A DNA stretch of 64,000 nt from Bryobacteraceae bacterium (GTDB lineage Bacteria > Acidobacteriota > Terriglobia > Bryobacterales > Bryobacteraceae). The stretch is from positions 1 through 64,000 of the forward strand of contig JAHCHE010000027.1 in assembly GCA_026129905.1 (NCBI GenBank), written 5' to 3'. This document shows positions 38,101 through 47,139 of this stretch, piece by piece (position 1 is the stretch's first letter; every line of letters begins with the position of its first letter). The notes under the pieces are model-generated. The model worked only from the letters and a program-made list of their open reading frames with translations, did no database searches and had not been told where the DNA came from. A program made the translations under genes and the position numbers.

Positions 38101-38708
38101 CGGATGAGTTCGGCGAGAAAGCGGCTGGCCCACCCTTCGGTTAGATAGGCTGCGCCGAAGTCCGCGCTCGTGAGCACAAGATTCCGGCCATCGAGTCCGG
38201 CGAAATCCAGGTGACCGTGAAGGTGAACGACGCTATTCCACCTACCGCGTTTTGGTATTGGAAGGCTGGGGGCTGCGTCTAGTTGAACGAAATCCTGATC
38301 TTTTCCGCCGAAGCATCGATCGAAGTTGGTTGTAACCACATGACAGTTGCCTTCTCGATCCGTGGCGATCGTCCGGATCGCCGCATGGGTCGAACAGTCA
38401 GCGCCTTCCTTGAGATGGAGAATGTCGGCGACGGCGCCGCGAACCTTCGCTTTTTCAATGTGCTGTTCAAGTAACCCCAATACTCGATCAAAGTTCTTCC
38501 CGCGGAATTCACGCTTCTCTAAGGGGTCGTCGGCGATATTGCGGGAGACCTTCTGATAAACCTTCTCAACCAACTCTTGGAACAGCGGAAGATCTGCCTT
38601 ACGCGAAACCCCAGCCCCACAGAGTATCGCAAGATCGCCGCTTTCGGCCGCGTCCACTAACTCATTCGGGACGTCGGGGCCATTTTGTACCCACTGCATC
38701 ACCGACAC
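35157..38708 (-). CDS. Large SIR2-domain protein, putative anti-phage NADase
   Basis: A 1183-residue single-gene locus. The N-terminal about 300 residues form a SIR2 domain: GAGVS (31-35) for NAD binding, TTNFD (126-130) with Asn128, and HLHG (162-165) with the probable catalytic His164, then VLLVGYSADD near 212. All key residues seem intact. The remaining about 880 residues are helical with no recognised motif, as in large defence sirtuins (DSR type), where the C-terminal part senses phage and the SIR2 domain drains NAD. Base composition is visibly less GC-rich than tex and smc on either side, and the gene splits two housekeeping genes, so acquisition by transfer is likely. The defence role is inference. 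Confidence 0.7.
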   Translation of the reverse strand: MSVMQWVQNGPDVPNELVDAAESGDLAILCGAGVSRKADLPLFQELVEKVYQKVSRNIADDPLEKREFRGKNFDRVLGLLEQHIEKAKVRGAVADILHLKEGADCSTHAAIRTIATDREGNCHVVTTNFDRCFGGKDQDFVQLDAAPSLPIPKRGRWNSVVHLHGHLDFAGLDGRNLVLTSADFGAAYLTEGWASRFLAELIRNFKVLLVGYSADDLVVRYILEAASQELAERRARGTVFAFAEYQRRTKSATIRDWKAKGVEPILYNSEDKHALLHQTLRVWAREMSQGLLSRESIVVASARNKPSPPFESATISQLVWAIQDSSGSAARRFANLEPLPPVEWLAVFEREGLLERDGHALVSDGAQGADRERLNPVTDELGSWLAKQLGDRKVLEWVLNKGGYLHWQFRQQVRISLERDTIDETHRLRPFWELLAGPLICPPPDSAKLFQLREQMKRGTWNVRLKAEMMTLLQPRPHLVLDHLALMFQGQASRDTTPVDMEVHFPQAYEVEDLLDCIRSGREHHNMMTDLLDDVTSLIRSALEFRKMVAEPSSDYDGYPCEVSVAAEEPCNSQPWTRLVPMAAECLLSAERVDPVLARSQAERWRCQKYPVFRRLFLHAMRHTGLYEPVECLAALFEDGGRWLWQMRSCPEVTELVTHIWPKLSTGDQAMLNSQILQGPPREFYPGYGDEDFNHARDRAILHFLRHLQAAGHELPSDSQELLEKLCQCDLLIAGEERPIQVELYRLSVPNRIAFLLNDADRQRVKDTFSQLLTERRPVALNTLRKMADSGHWPVDLWTIAIEQTGTQTWAPIFRILRGAPRDTLSGLCHCLSHVALSLRRNATLPQHERLYWQMWEKLRTHACASAITSRDASGPDSALNSPVGYLTEALFEWWRETSPEAPPAKFWDRLESICSPRCSQGHNARVVASTRFGSLWRTNPRWTEKHLLPSLDWSSAKKKEAAAIWRAFLFDPPIDHKLWPRIKPSMLAAIGNRAGLATEAERLDRLFVSLSLRNQDWFYSHEIRQIVRRFDARARKVAAQVLWRELGGVGDRSSSLWKENIAPWINEFWPMDTSFRDEDSSEYLCRAAIAAGQAFDEAVRMIGERVCQLNHTGNTTYALLKTQHPKNFPKATLRLLGKIVNEESARIDPGIGELVDLVVSSEPDLRAEREFQDLFELLRRSR

Positions 38709-38839
38709 TTCCGATATTCGATGGGCAACGGCTCACCGGTCGAAGCTGGCTGTGCCCGGCTTCCTTATGCCTGAGATCGAAGCATCTTGGTCTGCGACAA
38801 CGCCAGCAGCCAGAAGCCCAGGCGAGTCGTTTACCTCCC

Positions 38840-41800
38840 TTACGCGTGTACGTGTACCAGTTCGCGCTCCGGCGGCTCGTCCGAAGCGGGTTGAAAACGA
38901 ACCGAAACCAGCTTGGAGACCCCCGGCTCCTGCATCGTGACGCCGTATAGCGATTCGGCCGCCGCCATGGTGGTTTTGGCGTGGGTGATGATGATGAACT
39001 GCGTCTGGACGGACATCTCCTTGATCAGCCGAAGCAGGCGTTGAATGTTCGGCTCGTCCAGCGGCGCGTCCACTTCGTCGAGAATGCAGAAAGGGCTGGG
39101 CTGGTACTGAAAGATGGCCATCAACAGCGCAAGGGCCGTCAGCGCCTTCTCGCCGCCCGACAACAGCAGGACGTTCTGAAGGCGCTTGCCTGGAGGCGAG
39201 GCCACCACGTCGATGCCCGATTCGGCGGCATTGGTCTCGTCGGTCAGCCGCATTTCCCCCATGCCGCCATTGAACAGGGTGCGGAACATCTGGCGGAAGT
39301 TGTCGTTGATTGCCTCGAAGGCGTGGGAGAAGCGCTTGCGCGTTTCCTGATCGATGTCGTGAATCGCTTTTTCCGTGTCGCGGATGGAGTCGAGCAGGTC
39401 CTGGCGCTGGGCGTTGAGAAAGTCGTAGCGCTGCTGGGCCTCCTGGAACTCCTCGAGCGCCTGCGGGTTCACCGGCCCGAGCGCCTCGATGCGGTTCTTG
39501 AGATGCGCGTATTTTTCTTCGGAATCCGCCAGCGCCACCTCGTCCAGTTCCGCGCCCTCGCTCCGCGCCAGTTCTTCGCACCCGACGTTCAGTTCCTTGC
39601 GCGAGGTTTCGTCGAGGTAGCGGAGTTCGGCCCGCCGCTCGGCCAGCGCGACCTCGATCTGCGCGCGCCGTTCCTGCGCCGCCTGCGCCTCCGTTCGCCG
39701 GTTTTTCAGGCTTTCGTCGAGTGCGGCAAGCTGCTCGCGCAACGCGGTTTCGGCGCTTTCGAGTTCGGAGACCGCCCTTTCCACCCCGGCGATTTCCGCC
39801 GCCAGCGCGGCGGACCGGTCGTCCAATTCGATGTTGTCGGCCAGCAATCGGGCGCGCTCGATGCCCAACCGTTCCATCTCGCGGCCAAGGTCGTCGCGGC
39901 GGCTGGTCAGCTCGTTGCGCTGGGCGGCCAGCCGGGACTGGGCGGCGCCTTCGGCGCGCCTTCGCTCCTCGTGGCCGGCCAGTTCGACGCGCAGCGCCGA
40001 ATGCTCCTCCGACAGGCGGGCGGCCTCGGCTTGGAGTTCCTGGATGCGCGCCCGCGCGCCTTCAAGCTGCCGCTCATGCTCGGCCCGCGCGCGTTCCTTC
40101 TCTTCCACCAGCGCCCGGTTGCGCTCCCGTTGGGCGGCGCCGTTTTCCTTTTCGCGCCGGAGCCGCTCCAACTCCATCCGGGCCACCGACAACCGCGAGG
40201 TCATGCGCGAGATTTCCTCGTCCAGCTTGCGGTGGTCGTGGTCGAGGGCGAGAACCTGCTTTTCCTTGGCCTGTTGGGCGCTGCGCAGCCGTTCGAGTTC
40301 CGCGCCGAGGACGGCGATCTCGCAGTCGAGTCCCGATACCAGCGCCGCGGCCTCATCGAGTTCCTGCTGGCGTTTCTGAAGCGCCGCTGTCAGCTCGCGA
40401 AGCTCGCGCTTCAGGGCGAGCGGGCCGCTGGCGCTCTTCCTGCCTCCGCTGACCGCATAGCCGTGGTAACAGACGCCGTCCGGCAGCAGGAAGTAGAAGT
40501 CGGGATACTGCTGCGCCAGCCGCTGGGCCGCTTCCCGGTTCTCCGCGATCATGCAGCGCGCCAGGCGCGGCAGAAGCTCCGCCGGCGCGTGGGTGAGCCC
40601 GTTGGTCATCCGCAGCACGCTGCTCAAGCGCGTCACGATCCCCGTTTCCGGACCGAGGGGCGGTTCCTGCGCTTTGGGCGGCATGGGCGCGTCCGGTTCG
40701 GGGTGGATGAGAAAGGTGGCCCGCCCGTCCACGTCCCGCCGCATCAGGTCGATGCCCTTGTCCGCCTGGTTCCAGTCCTTGACAACAATGTATTCCAGTT
40801 CCTCGTGGAGGAATTCCTCGGCCGCCTTTTCGTACGTCCGGTCCACGTCCACGAAATCGGCCAGTACGCCGAGGGGCGCCAGTTCTCCGCGCGGCCCCTG
40901 GTCCAGCGCGGTGAAGAACCGCTTGACCGATTCGGTGGTGTAGGCGCGGTGCGAAAGGATCTCGTCGAGCGAGTTCTTGCGCGCCCGCAGGGTGGTAGTG
41001 ACCGATCGCAACTCGTCCAGCCGGGCGCGAGCAGCCAGCAGGTTGCTCCTGGCGGAAGCGAGTTCCTCTTCGACGTTGCGCCGCTCGTCCAGGAGGCTCT
41101 CCAGGCCGGTCCGCTCCACCGACAGCCAGCCGTCAAGTTCCTCCCGCGAGACCTCCAGCCGGTCGAGTTCCGCCTGGGCGAACTGCTCCTCTTTCTCCGC
41201 TCGAGCCGAGTCGCGGTCGATCGAGGCGAGGTACTCATCGATCTGCGCCAGTTCGTTCCGCAGCGACGCCGCTTCGCCGAGCAGGCGCAGGACGCCCTGC
41301 CGAGCGGCCTCGATTCCCTGTTCGCCTCGCCGGAGCTGCTCCTGCGCCGACTCCCGTTCGGCTGTTTTCGCGGCCAGCGACTCGCGCGCCTCGGCCGCTT
41401 GCCGGTCGAGTTCTCCGAGCAGGCTGGCGTGGGCTTCCAGTTGCGCGGTGAGTTCCGTGATGCGCCCTTCCAGCGACTGCGCGTCCGCTTCCCCTGCCGC
41501 CAACCGGCGGTCGATTTCTCCGATTTGCCGGGCCTGCGACTCCAGCCGGCCGCGCGTTCGCTCGGATTCCACGCGCAGTTCCGCCAGGCGGCCCCGCGTC
41601 CGGGTAAGTTCCGCTTCCGTCTGATAGGCCTGGCTCTGCGTGGCGGCGTGTTGTTGTTCGTCCGCCGCGATTTCACCGGCCAGTTTCTGGAACTCCGCGT
41701 TCGCCAGGTTGAGATCGAGCGCGGTTTTGGCGGCCTCGCGCTCCAGTTTCAGGAATCGTCCGGTCAGCATGCGCCGAAGTTCCACCACCATCTCGGCGTG

Positions 41801-42544
41801 CAGTTCCTGGTAGCGCCGCGCCTTGGACGCCTGCCGCTTCAGGGAATTCACCTGGCGGCCGACCTCTTCCAGAATGTCGAAGACGCGCGACAGGTTCTGG
41901 CGGGCCCCTTCCAGCTTGGCCTCCGCTAAGCGCTTCCGTGCCTTGAATTTGCTGATGCCGGCCGCCTCTTCGATCATCGCGCGCCGGTCCTGGGGTTTCG
42001 AACTGAGGATCTGGCCGATGCGGCCCTGCTCGATGATGGCGTAGGACTCCGGGCCCAGGCCCGTCCCCATGAACAGATCCTGAATGTCGCGCAGCCGCGC
42101 CGCCCGTCCGTCGATCAGGTATTCGCTTTCTCCGGAGCGGTACAACCGCCGGGTGATCGTTACTTCTTTTGGTAGACGAAACCCGTTGCTGCCGTTGGCG
42201 GGACTCGGGTGCGCGTGGCCGTTCGCCGGCTGAATCTCCGCCTCGCGCCGCCGGGCGGAATGCTCGTGGTGGTGGGACGGGTCGGCCAGCGTCATGGTCA
42301 CCGAAGCCATGCCCAGCGGCTTCCGGTTGTTGGTTCCGGCGAAGATCACGTCCATCATGCGGGAGCCGCGGAGCGTCTTCGCCGATTGTTCCCCAAGGAC
42401 CCAGCTAATGGCGTCGCTGAGGTTCGATTTGCCGCAACCGTTCGGGCCCACCACCGCCGTCAGGCCCGCGCCGTTGAAACGCATTTCCGTCCGGTCGCAG
42501 AACGACTTGAAGCCGTGCAGTTCAACCCGCTTGAGCTTTAGCAA
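38840..42544 (-). CDS. smc: Chromosome segregation protein SMC
   Basis: About 1234 residues. Walker A is GPNGCGKSN (33-41). A first coiled coil follows, then a hinge (about 500-650), a second coiled coil, and the C-terminal head with LLSGGEKALTALALLMA and the Walker B FCILDEVDAPLD. It compacts and separates chromosomes as a dimer with ScpA/ScpB, which are not in this window. The start is taken as TTG at 42544: it gives the family start MLKLKRVELHGFKSF and GGAAGGAG lies 10 bases upstream. An unusual His/Ala/Asn-rich insertion of about 30 residues occurs near residue 100-135 in the head, before PKEVTITRRLYRSGESEY. Confidence 0.93.
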   Translation of the reverse strand: MLKLKRVELHGFKSFCDRTEMRFNGAGLTAVVGPNGCGKSNLSDAISWVLGEQSAKTLRGSRMMDVIFAGTNNRKPLGMASVTMTLADPSHHHEHSARRREAEIQPANGHAHPSPANGSNGFRLPKEVTITRRLYRSGESEYLIDGRAARLRDIQDLFMGTGLGPESYAIIEQGRIGQILSSKPQDRRAMIEEAAGISKFKARKRLAEAKLEGARQNLSRVFDILEEVGRQVNSLKRQASKARRYQELHAEMVVELRRMLTGRFLKLEREAAKTALDLNLANAEFQKLAGEIAADEQQHAATQSQAYQTEAELTRTRGRLAELRVESERTRGRLESQARQIGEIDRRLAAGEADAQSLEGRITELTAQLEAHASLLGELDRQAAEARESLAAKTAERESAQEQLRRGEQGIEAARQGVLRLLGEAASLRNELAQIDEYLASIDRDSARAEKEEQFAQAELDRLEVSREELDGWLSVERTGLESLLDERRNVEEELASARSNLLAARARLDELRSVTTTLRARKNSLDEILSHRAYTTESVKRFFTALDQGPRGELAPLGVLADFVDVDRTYEKAAEEFLHEELEYIVVKDWNQADKGIDLMRRDVDGRATFLIHPEPDAPMPPKAQEPPLGPETGIVTRLSSVLRMTNGLTHAPAELLPRLARCMIAENREAAQRLAQQYPDFYFLLPDGVCYHGYAVSGGRKSASGPLALKRELRELTAALQKRQQELDEAAALVSGLDCEIAVLGAELERLRSAQQAKEKQVLALDHDHRKLDEEISRMTSRLSVARMELERLRREKENGAAQRERNRALVEEKERARAEHERQLEGARARIQELQAEAARLSEEHSALRVELAGHEERRRAEGAAQSRLAAQRNELTSRRDDLGREMERLGIERARLLADNIELDDRSAALAAEIAGVERAVSELESAETALREQLAALDESLKNRRTEAQAAQERRAQIEVALAERRAELRYLDETSRKELNVGCEELARSEGAELDEVALADSEEKYAHLKNRIEALGPVNPQALEEFQEAQQRYDFLNAQRQDLLDSIRDTEKAIHDIDQETRKRFSHAFEAINDNFRQMFRTLFNGGMGEMRLTDETNAAESGIDVVASPPGKRLQNVLLLSGGEKALTALALLMAIFQYQPSPFCILDEVDAPLDEPNIQRLLRLIKEMSVQTQFIIITHAKTTMAAAESLYGVTMQEPGVSKLVSVRFQPASDEPPERELVHVHA

Positions 42545-42839
42545 CTGTTTGACGCTCCTTCCCTCGCCGACCAAAACCCCGAAACCCAAAAACCCCCGGC
42601 CCAGGAAAGTCCGAAAGAACCCATCGCTCTCCACGAGCGCCCGGTGGGAGCCGCCGACCTCGCATTTTTGTCTGCCCGCGTCCGCGAAGCCGACGGACTC
42701 GCCTCAACCGGCCGATCCCTTCACACTTTCCTCGGCACGGGAGTTGAGATTATGTTAAACCGTCTTTCGGAAAAAGTAAAGCACATAACTACGATTTACA
42801 GCGGTTCTTTGTAGGATGCCCCTAAATGTTGTGGTCGTG

Positions 42840-44660
42840 TCACCTCTCCCACTCGAGCGCGATGTGGTAGACTGCCCCGCCGTCCTGGGGATCGTCGATC
42901 CGGACGCGAGCGCTAAACCCATTCTGCGCCGAGGGTTGCTCCACCAATTGCACGCGGCCGCGGCCCTCTTTCACCACCAGTCGTAGACCCGTCAGGGAGG
43001 CGGAAGGGAAGGGTTCGCTGTAGCTGGTGAGGTACTCGGTGTGGGACGTTGTGCCCCTCAAGGCTTCCAGACGGGCCTGGTCGCCGGAAACGAAAGCATC
43101 TAGGGCCGCATCCACCCATACCCGGAACTCGAACCAGCCCCGGGCGCCCGCGGGCAGGGTGGATGGCCCGGGGGCCGGTGGTGACGGGACAACGGCCGGT
43201 GGCGCCGCCGGAGCGCCGGGGGAGGAGGGCAGCGCCAGGTAGGGGTTGAAGACGTAGTCGAGCGAGACCTGACCCGGTGGGAATGTCAGGTTTCGGGTAA
43301 CCGCATAAGCGGGATCGAGCCCCCACTGGCCGACGGCAAGGATCTTCTGCTTGCTGGTACGGCTGTCGTGCCAGCCCCAGAACGGCTTGGCCAGGTTCTG
43401 TCCCATCGCGCGTCCGAGAAACGACCCGCCGATGGACCGCCAAGCCACGCCCGGACGTCCGCCGAGCGGCTGATAGGCGAAGAAGGCATCGAACGTGCTC
43501 TCGCGCCAGCCGCCGTCCTGGTTGCACTTGAGCCACCACTGCGAATAGATGTCCAGCAGTTCGTATCCTACGAGGCGGTCGTCAGCATGTCGCGGCCGCT
43601 CCGCCGTCCCTTTGTAGACATATGTGACGCCCGTGCCGGCGGTGAAGCGGTCGTTGCTCAGGTCGTAGCGCGCGTGCTTCGACCGCGAGCCGTAGATTCC
43701 GTGCCCGCCGGATTCGATGAAAACCACCGGGCGGGCGCCCTGGTACAACTCGATCTCGCCGTCGATATCATGAGCGCCTCTGCGGATCTGCTTGTCGGCG
43801 ACAAACGAATAGACGTTGTTGTGAGCGAGCGTTTCCATCGCCTGGAGACGGCCGAACCGGCTGTTGTCCTTGGCCACCGTAAGAATCAGGCCTTCATTGT
43901 CGTTTTCGTGGCAGGAGCCGGCGACGCACTTGTCGGAGTAGTCGCGCGGATGAAAGACGTTGTAGATCAGAAACCAGTGGGAGACCGTTTCGGCGGCGGC
44001 GTAGTGGACGTAAGCCTGCGAGGTCCCGACGTCGAGCGACTCCCAATTGTTGGCGCCGTTCCAGTCCCCGTCGTAGTCGAAGCGAGTCGCGTAGTCGGCT
44101 TTGGGTTGAAACCAGGTTTCCTGGGCCAGAAACGGCGCGTAGTGCTCCGCCAGGGCGCGGTACGGATCCGTCGAACGCGGCTCGGGCGGAAACGTCCTCT
44201 CAGCCTTGCGGCGGGAGGGCGCGCCGGCATCCACCCGGATCGTGATGGAATCGGTGAAGCTGTTGAGGCTGGCCTCGATGCGGTAGGCGCCAGGTTTGTC
44301 CGGCGCGGTGTACAGCACGCTGTCCTGAACGACGTATTGGCCGGCCAGGCCCTGGAAAATGCGGCCTCCTCTTGAATCGTATTCCTGGATGAAGGATTCG
44401 CTGTCGGCGCCCTGGAATTTGAACGGCTTCGATATCCAGCCTCCGGCGGCGTCCACCACGCGGACCTTGGCGCCGTCGCGCAGAAGACGGCCTTCAGCGG
44501 CGCCGCTTTTTCCGTAGACCCGCACCTGGACCACCGCGTTTTCGAGGGGACGAATGAGCGCCTCCGCCGGCTCGGCGTATAGCTTGATACGCGTTACGGC
44601 CGACTGCGCATGGAGACTGGACGCGAGAACGAGAGAGAGGAAGAACAACGTACGGCTCAT
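42840..44660 (-). CDS. Large exported protein of unknown function
   Basis: About 606 residues with a signal peptide (about 1-18, ending LHAQS). The N-terminal part (about 20-150) looks like an Ig-like or macroglobulin-type strand region. The central part (about 165-480) is rich in conserved-looking aromatic and His motifs such as DYDGDWNGANNWE, SHWFLIYNVFHPRDY, CHENDNEG and ESGGHGIYG. These hint at a beta-rich enzyme or binding fold, but I cannot name the family. A Pro/Ala linker (about 490-515) leads to a C-terminal beta domain. GGAGG sits just upstream of the ATG, and a 7-bp inverted repeat lies 15 bases further on. Confidence 0.65.
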   Translation of the reverse strand: MSRTLFFLSLVLASSLHAQSAVTRIKLYAEPAEALIRPLENAVVQVRVYGKSGAAEGRLLRDGAKVRVVDAAGGWISKPFKFQGADSESFIQEYDSRGGRIFQGLAGQYVVQDSVLYTAPDKPGAYRIEASLNSFTDSITIRVDAGAPSRRKAERTFPPEPRSTDPYRALAEHYAPFLAQETWFQPKADYATRFDYDGDWNGANNWESLDVGTSQAYVHYAAAETVSHWFLIYNVFHPRDYSDKCVAGSCHENDNEGLILTVAKDNSRFGRLQAMETLAHNNVYSFVADKQIRRGAHDIDGEIELYQGARPVVFIESGGHGIYGSRSKHARYDLSNDRFTAGTGVTYVYKGTAERPRHADDRLVGYELLDIYSQWWLKCNQDGGWRESTFDAFFAYQPLGGRPGVAWRSIGGSFLGRAMGQNLAKPFWGWHDSRTSKQKILAVGQWGLDPAYAVTRNLTFPPGQVSLDYVFNPYLALPSSPGAPAAPPAVVPSPPAPGPSTLPAGARGWFEFRVWVDAALDAFVSGDQARLEALRGTTSHTEYLTSYSEPFPSASLTGLRLVVKEGRGRVQLVEQPSAQNGFSARVRIDDPQDGGAVYHIALEWER

Positions 44661-44674
44661 GACCCTCCACCAAT

Positions 44675-44693
44675 ATGACGTCTGGAACGTCAT
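44675..44693. promoter_or_regulatory. Perfect inverted repeat ATGACGT-N5-ACGTCAT
   Basis: A perfect 7-bp inverted repeat with a 5-base centre, 15 bases upstream of the exported-protein start at 44660. Its size and symmetry fit an operator for a dimeric regulator. No matching regulator is adjacent. Confidence 0.4.
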
Positions 44694-44954
44694 GTCACGG
44701 AGTTACGTGGCAATGCAATAGTTCCATGCTAACGCGACGGCGCTGTCCCTGTCGGTCCGGCGACCGCCATCGCATCCGGGGCGCGCCGATTCCGGCCCGC
44801 AGCGTCCGCGCTCGTAAGCTGCCACAGATCTCGATTCGCTTGGAAAACCGTCGCGGCCCGGCGCCTTAGGTGTATACTAAACGGCAGCCGTACAGCAATT
44901 ACGGAAGCCTCGCCGGGAAAGGCGGCGAGTTCTGAGCCAAGGGAGACACTTGCC

Positions 44955-45584
44955 ATGGACGCATTAGGCGTCGCGAAATCGCCGCAGGGCGATGAAAATA
45001 CCGAACCTGCGCGTTTGAAACCGAATTCCCAGTTTGCTTCCGGGGCGGAAAATGTAGACCGAATCCGCGAAATCATTTTCGGGGGGCAGATGCGCGAGTA
45101 CGAAGCCCGCTTCGTCCGGCTGGAGGAGCGCATCCTCCGCGAGTCGGCCGAGCTTCGGACCGAGACCAAACGCCGCCTCGATTCGCTCGAGGCGTTCATG
45201 CGACAGGAGCTGGACTCGCTGGCGGACCGCCTGGCCGCCGAGAGGAACGAAAGGACCGGCGCCGTCGAACGGTTGACCCGCGAATTCGGAGAATCCACCA
45301 GCGCGCTGGAAAAGAAGCTGTTCCAGTCCGACGACCAATTCGCCAGAAATCTGCGTGAATTGCGTCAGCTAATGTCGGACCGGCAAAAGGATCTGCTGGA
45401 GGAATTCAGCCGAAAAACCACCGACGCCTCGTCGCTGGCGGAGCGGCGGATTGAGGAGGTCAGGACATCCAGCGTGCCGCGCTCTAGCCTGGCCGGCCTG
45501 CTCACGGAGATCGCTCTGCGCATCGAAGGCCAGTTCAGCCTCCCTCATCCGGAAGGGCCCGGCAATGGCGGAGCCGACGGATAA
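44955..45584 (+). CDS. Coiled-coil protein, first gene of the GTPase/OmpA operon
   Basis: A 209-residue soluble protein. After a low-complexity start, residues about 35-175 form a continuous heptad-rich coiled coil (FGGQMREYEARFVRLEERIL, then repeated Leu/Glu/Arg spacing). In other bacteria a similar segment (xxLLFGxEQxxLxxLxxRL) seems to be the N-terminal part of the OmpA-like protein encoded next; here it is a separate gene. The recollection of that fused form is from memory and unverified. Its 3' end overlaps the next gene by 20 bases. It probably forms a scaffold for that protein on the cytoplasmic side. Confidence 0.7.
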   Translation: MDALGVAKSPQGDENTEPARLKPNSQFASGAENVDRIREIIFGGQMREYEARFVRLEERILRESAELRTETKRRLDSLEAFMRQELDSLADRLAAERNERTGAVERLTREFGESTSALEKKLFQSDDQFARNLRELRQLMSDRQKDLLEEFSRKTTDASSLAERRIEEVRTSSVPRSSLAGLLTEIALRIEGQFSLPHPEGPGNGGADG

Positions 45585-47139
45585 GCCGCGGACTGCCGAT
45601 CAGCGACTGATCGAAGCGCTTTCGCCGACCATACAGCACGCCCTGCGCCGCTCCCTGCGGGACGAACGCCGCGCGTGGAGCGAGGCGCTCTATCCCATTA
45701 TGCTGCCCAGCGTCCGCATGGCGGTCTGGGCGGCTTTCCACGAGGCGGTGGAATCCCTCAACCGGCTCGTCGAGGCGAGCCTCTCGTGGCGAAGCTGGCA
45801 ATGGCGCCTTGAAGCGTGGCGGCGCCGCAAGAGTTTCGCCGAGGTCGTCCTTCTCCGGACGCTCGTCTACCGGGTGGAGCAGGTTCTCCTGATCCATCGC
45901 GAAACCGGCCTTCTCCTCCACTCGGTCGCGTCCAAGGACGCGGCAACGAAGGATCCCGACATCATCTCCGGCATGCTGACCGCGGTCCAGGACTTCGTCC
46001 GCGACTCGTTCAACGGCGGCCAGGAATCCCCGCTCAACGAACTCCGCACGGCCGACCTCACGGTCAGGATCGAACAGGGGCCGTGGGCCGTGATCGCCGC
46101 GGTCGTTCGCGGTTACCCTCCGGCGGAACTCCACGCGACGCTCACCGCGGCGGCCGACCTGGTGCATCAGGAAATGGCGCAGGAACTTCGGGAGTTTGAT
46201 GGCGACGCCGGCCGGTTTGTCCGGGCACGCTCGATTCTTGAAGGATGCTTGCAGGCCGCCTACCGGACTCCGCCCCCCTCTTCCTACCGGAAGCTGTGGG
46301 TGCTGGCCGCCGCCGCGTCCGTCCTGCTCGTAGTCGGTCTGGCGATGTTTGTCCAGCAGCGGCTGCGCTGGTCGGACCTCGCCGCACGGCTGAACGCCGA
46401 GCCCGGCATTGTGGTGACGGGGCACTACGACAGCGGTGGCAAGCACGTCATTGAAGGTCTGCGGGACCCGCTGGCCGCGGATCCCGCGCAGTTCATGGCG
46501 GACGCCGGCATCGACCCGGCCCGCGCCGCGCTCCGCCTGCGTCCTTTCGTCTCGCTGGAGCCGGCGCTGCAACTGGCCCGAGCCCGCGAAGCCCTCTCTC
46601 CTCCGCCCGGCGTGGCGCTGCGCCTGGAGGCCGATGCCCTTTCGGTGGAGGGAGCGGCGCCTCGAGCCTGGATTCGCCGGCTCCGTGAAGCGAATCTCGC
46701 CGCCCTCGGGATTCGAGCGCTTCATCTGGCTTCGCTGCGGGACCTCGATGCGGAAACCCTGCGCCAGGCGATGGAGTCCGAAGCCATCCGCTTCGAACCC
46801 GGTTCCAGCCGACTTTCCCCCCAACAGCAGCAGCGCGCGGAGAAACTGGCGGCCTTGCTGGTAGATTGGGCGAAAGCCGCTCGCGAATTAGGCAGGGACC
46901 CTCGGGTGGAGGTGGTGGGCCGCGCCGACCGGAGCGGCGATGCCGCGTACAACTTGCGCGTCAGCGAAGAGCGGGCGCGCCGCGTGAGGGACCTCCTGGC
47001 AGCGAGCGGATTGCCGGAGGAGATCATCGCCATCAACGCCGAGGGTGACGCGGCGGCCCGCGGCGCCGACAACGGCGAGGACGCTGCCTATCGCACCGTC
47101 CGCATCCGGCTGTCCGGCGATAGCGCTCCCTCGCTATGA
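45565..47139 (+). CDS. Inner-membrane OmpA-like protein with cytoplasmic sensor-like domain
   Basis: A 524-residue protein. Residues about 1-235 are cytoplasmic and helical, with a characteristic SFAEVVLLRTLVYRVEQVLLI then HRETGLLLHSV segment and a VQDFVRDSF stretch. One transmembrane helix lies at about 242-264. The periplasmic part (about 270-524) ends in an OmpA peptidoglycan-binding domain (EAIRFEPGSSRLS, VVGRADRSGDAAYNLRVSEERARRV), with the usual Asp and Arg ligands present. It thus links the cell wall to a cytoplasmic domain. ATG 45565 lies inside the upstream gene, with GGAAGGG upstream. Its stop overlaps the GTPase start by ATGA (47136-47139). Partnership with the GTPase is inferred from coupling. 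Confidence 0.8.
   Translation: MAEPTDKPRTADQRLIEALSPTIQHALRRSLRDERRAWSEALYPIMLPSVRMAVWAAFHEAVESLNRLVEASLSWRSWQWRLEAWRRRKSFAEVVLLRTLVYRVEQVLLIHRETGLLLHSVASKDAATKDPDIISGMLTAVQDFVRDSFNGGQESPLNELRTADLTVRIEQGPWAVIAAVVRGYPPAELHATLTAAADLVHQEMAQELREFDGDAGRFVRARSILEGCLQAAYRTPPPSSYRKLWVLAAAASVLLVVGLAMFVQQRLRWSDLAARLNAEPGIVVTGHYDSGGKHVIEGLRDPLAADPAQFMADAGIDPARAALRLRPFVSLEPALQLARAREALSPPPGVALRLEADALSVEGAAPRAWIRRLREANLAALGIRALHLASLRDLDAETLRQAMESEAIRFEPGSSRLSPQQQQRAEKLAALLVDWAKAARELGRDPRVEVVGRADRSGDAAYNLRVSEERARRVRDLLAASGLPEEIIAINAEGDAAARGADNGEDAAYRTVRIRLSGDSAPSL

Noticed and set aside
38981-41929. Long plus-strand open frame antisense to smc
   Set aside because: Low-complexity translation and no motifs. 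The minus-strand SMC is unmistakable.
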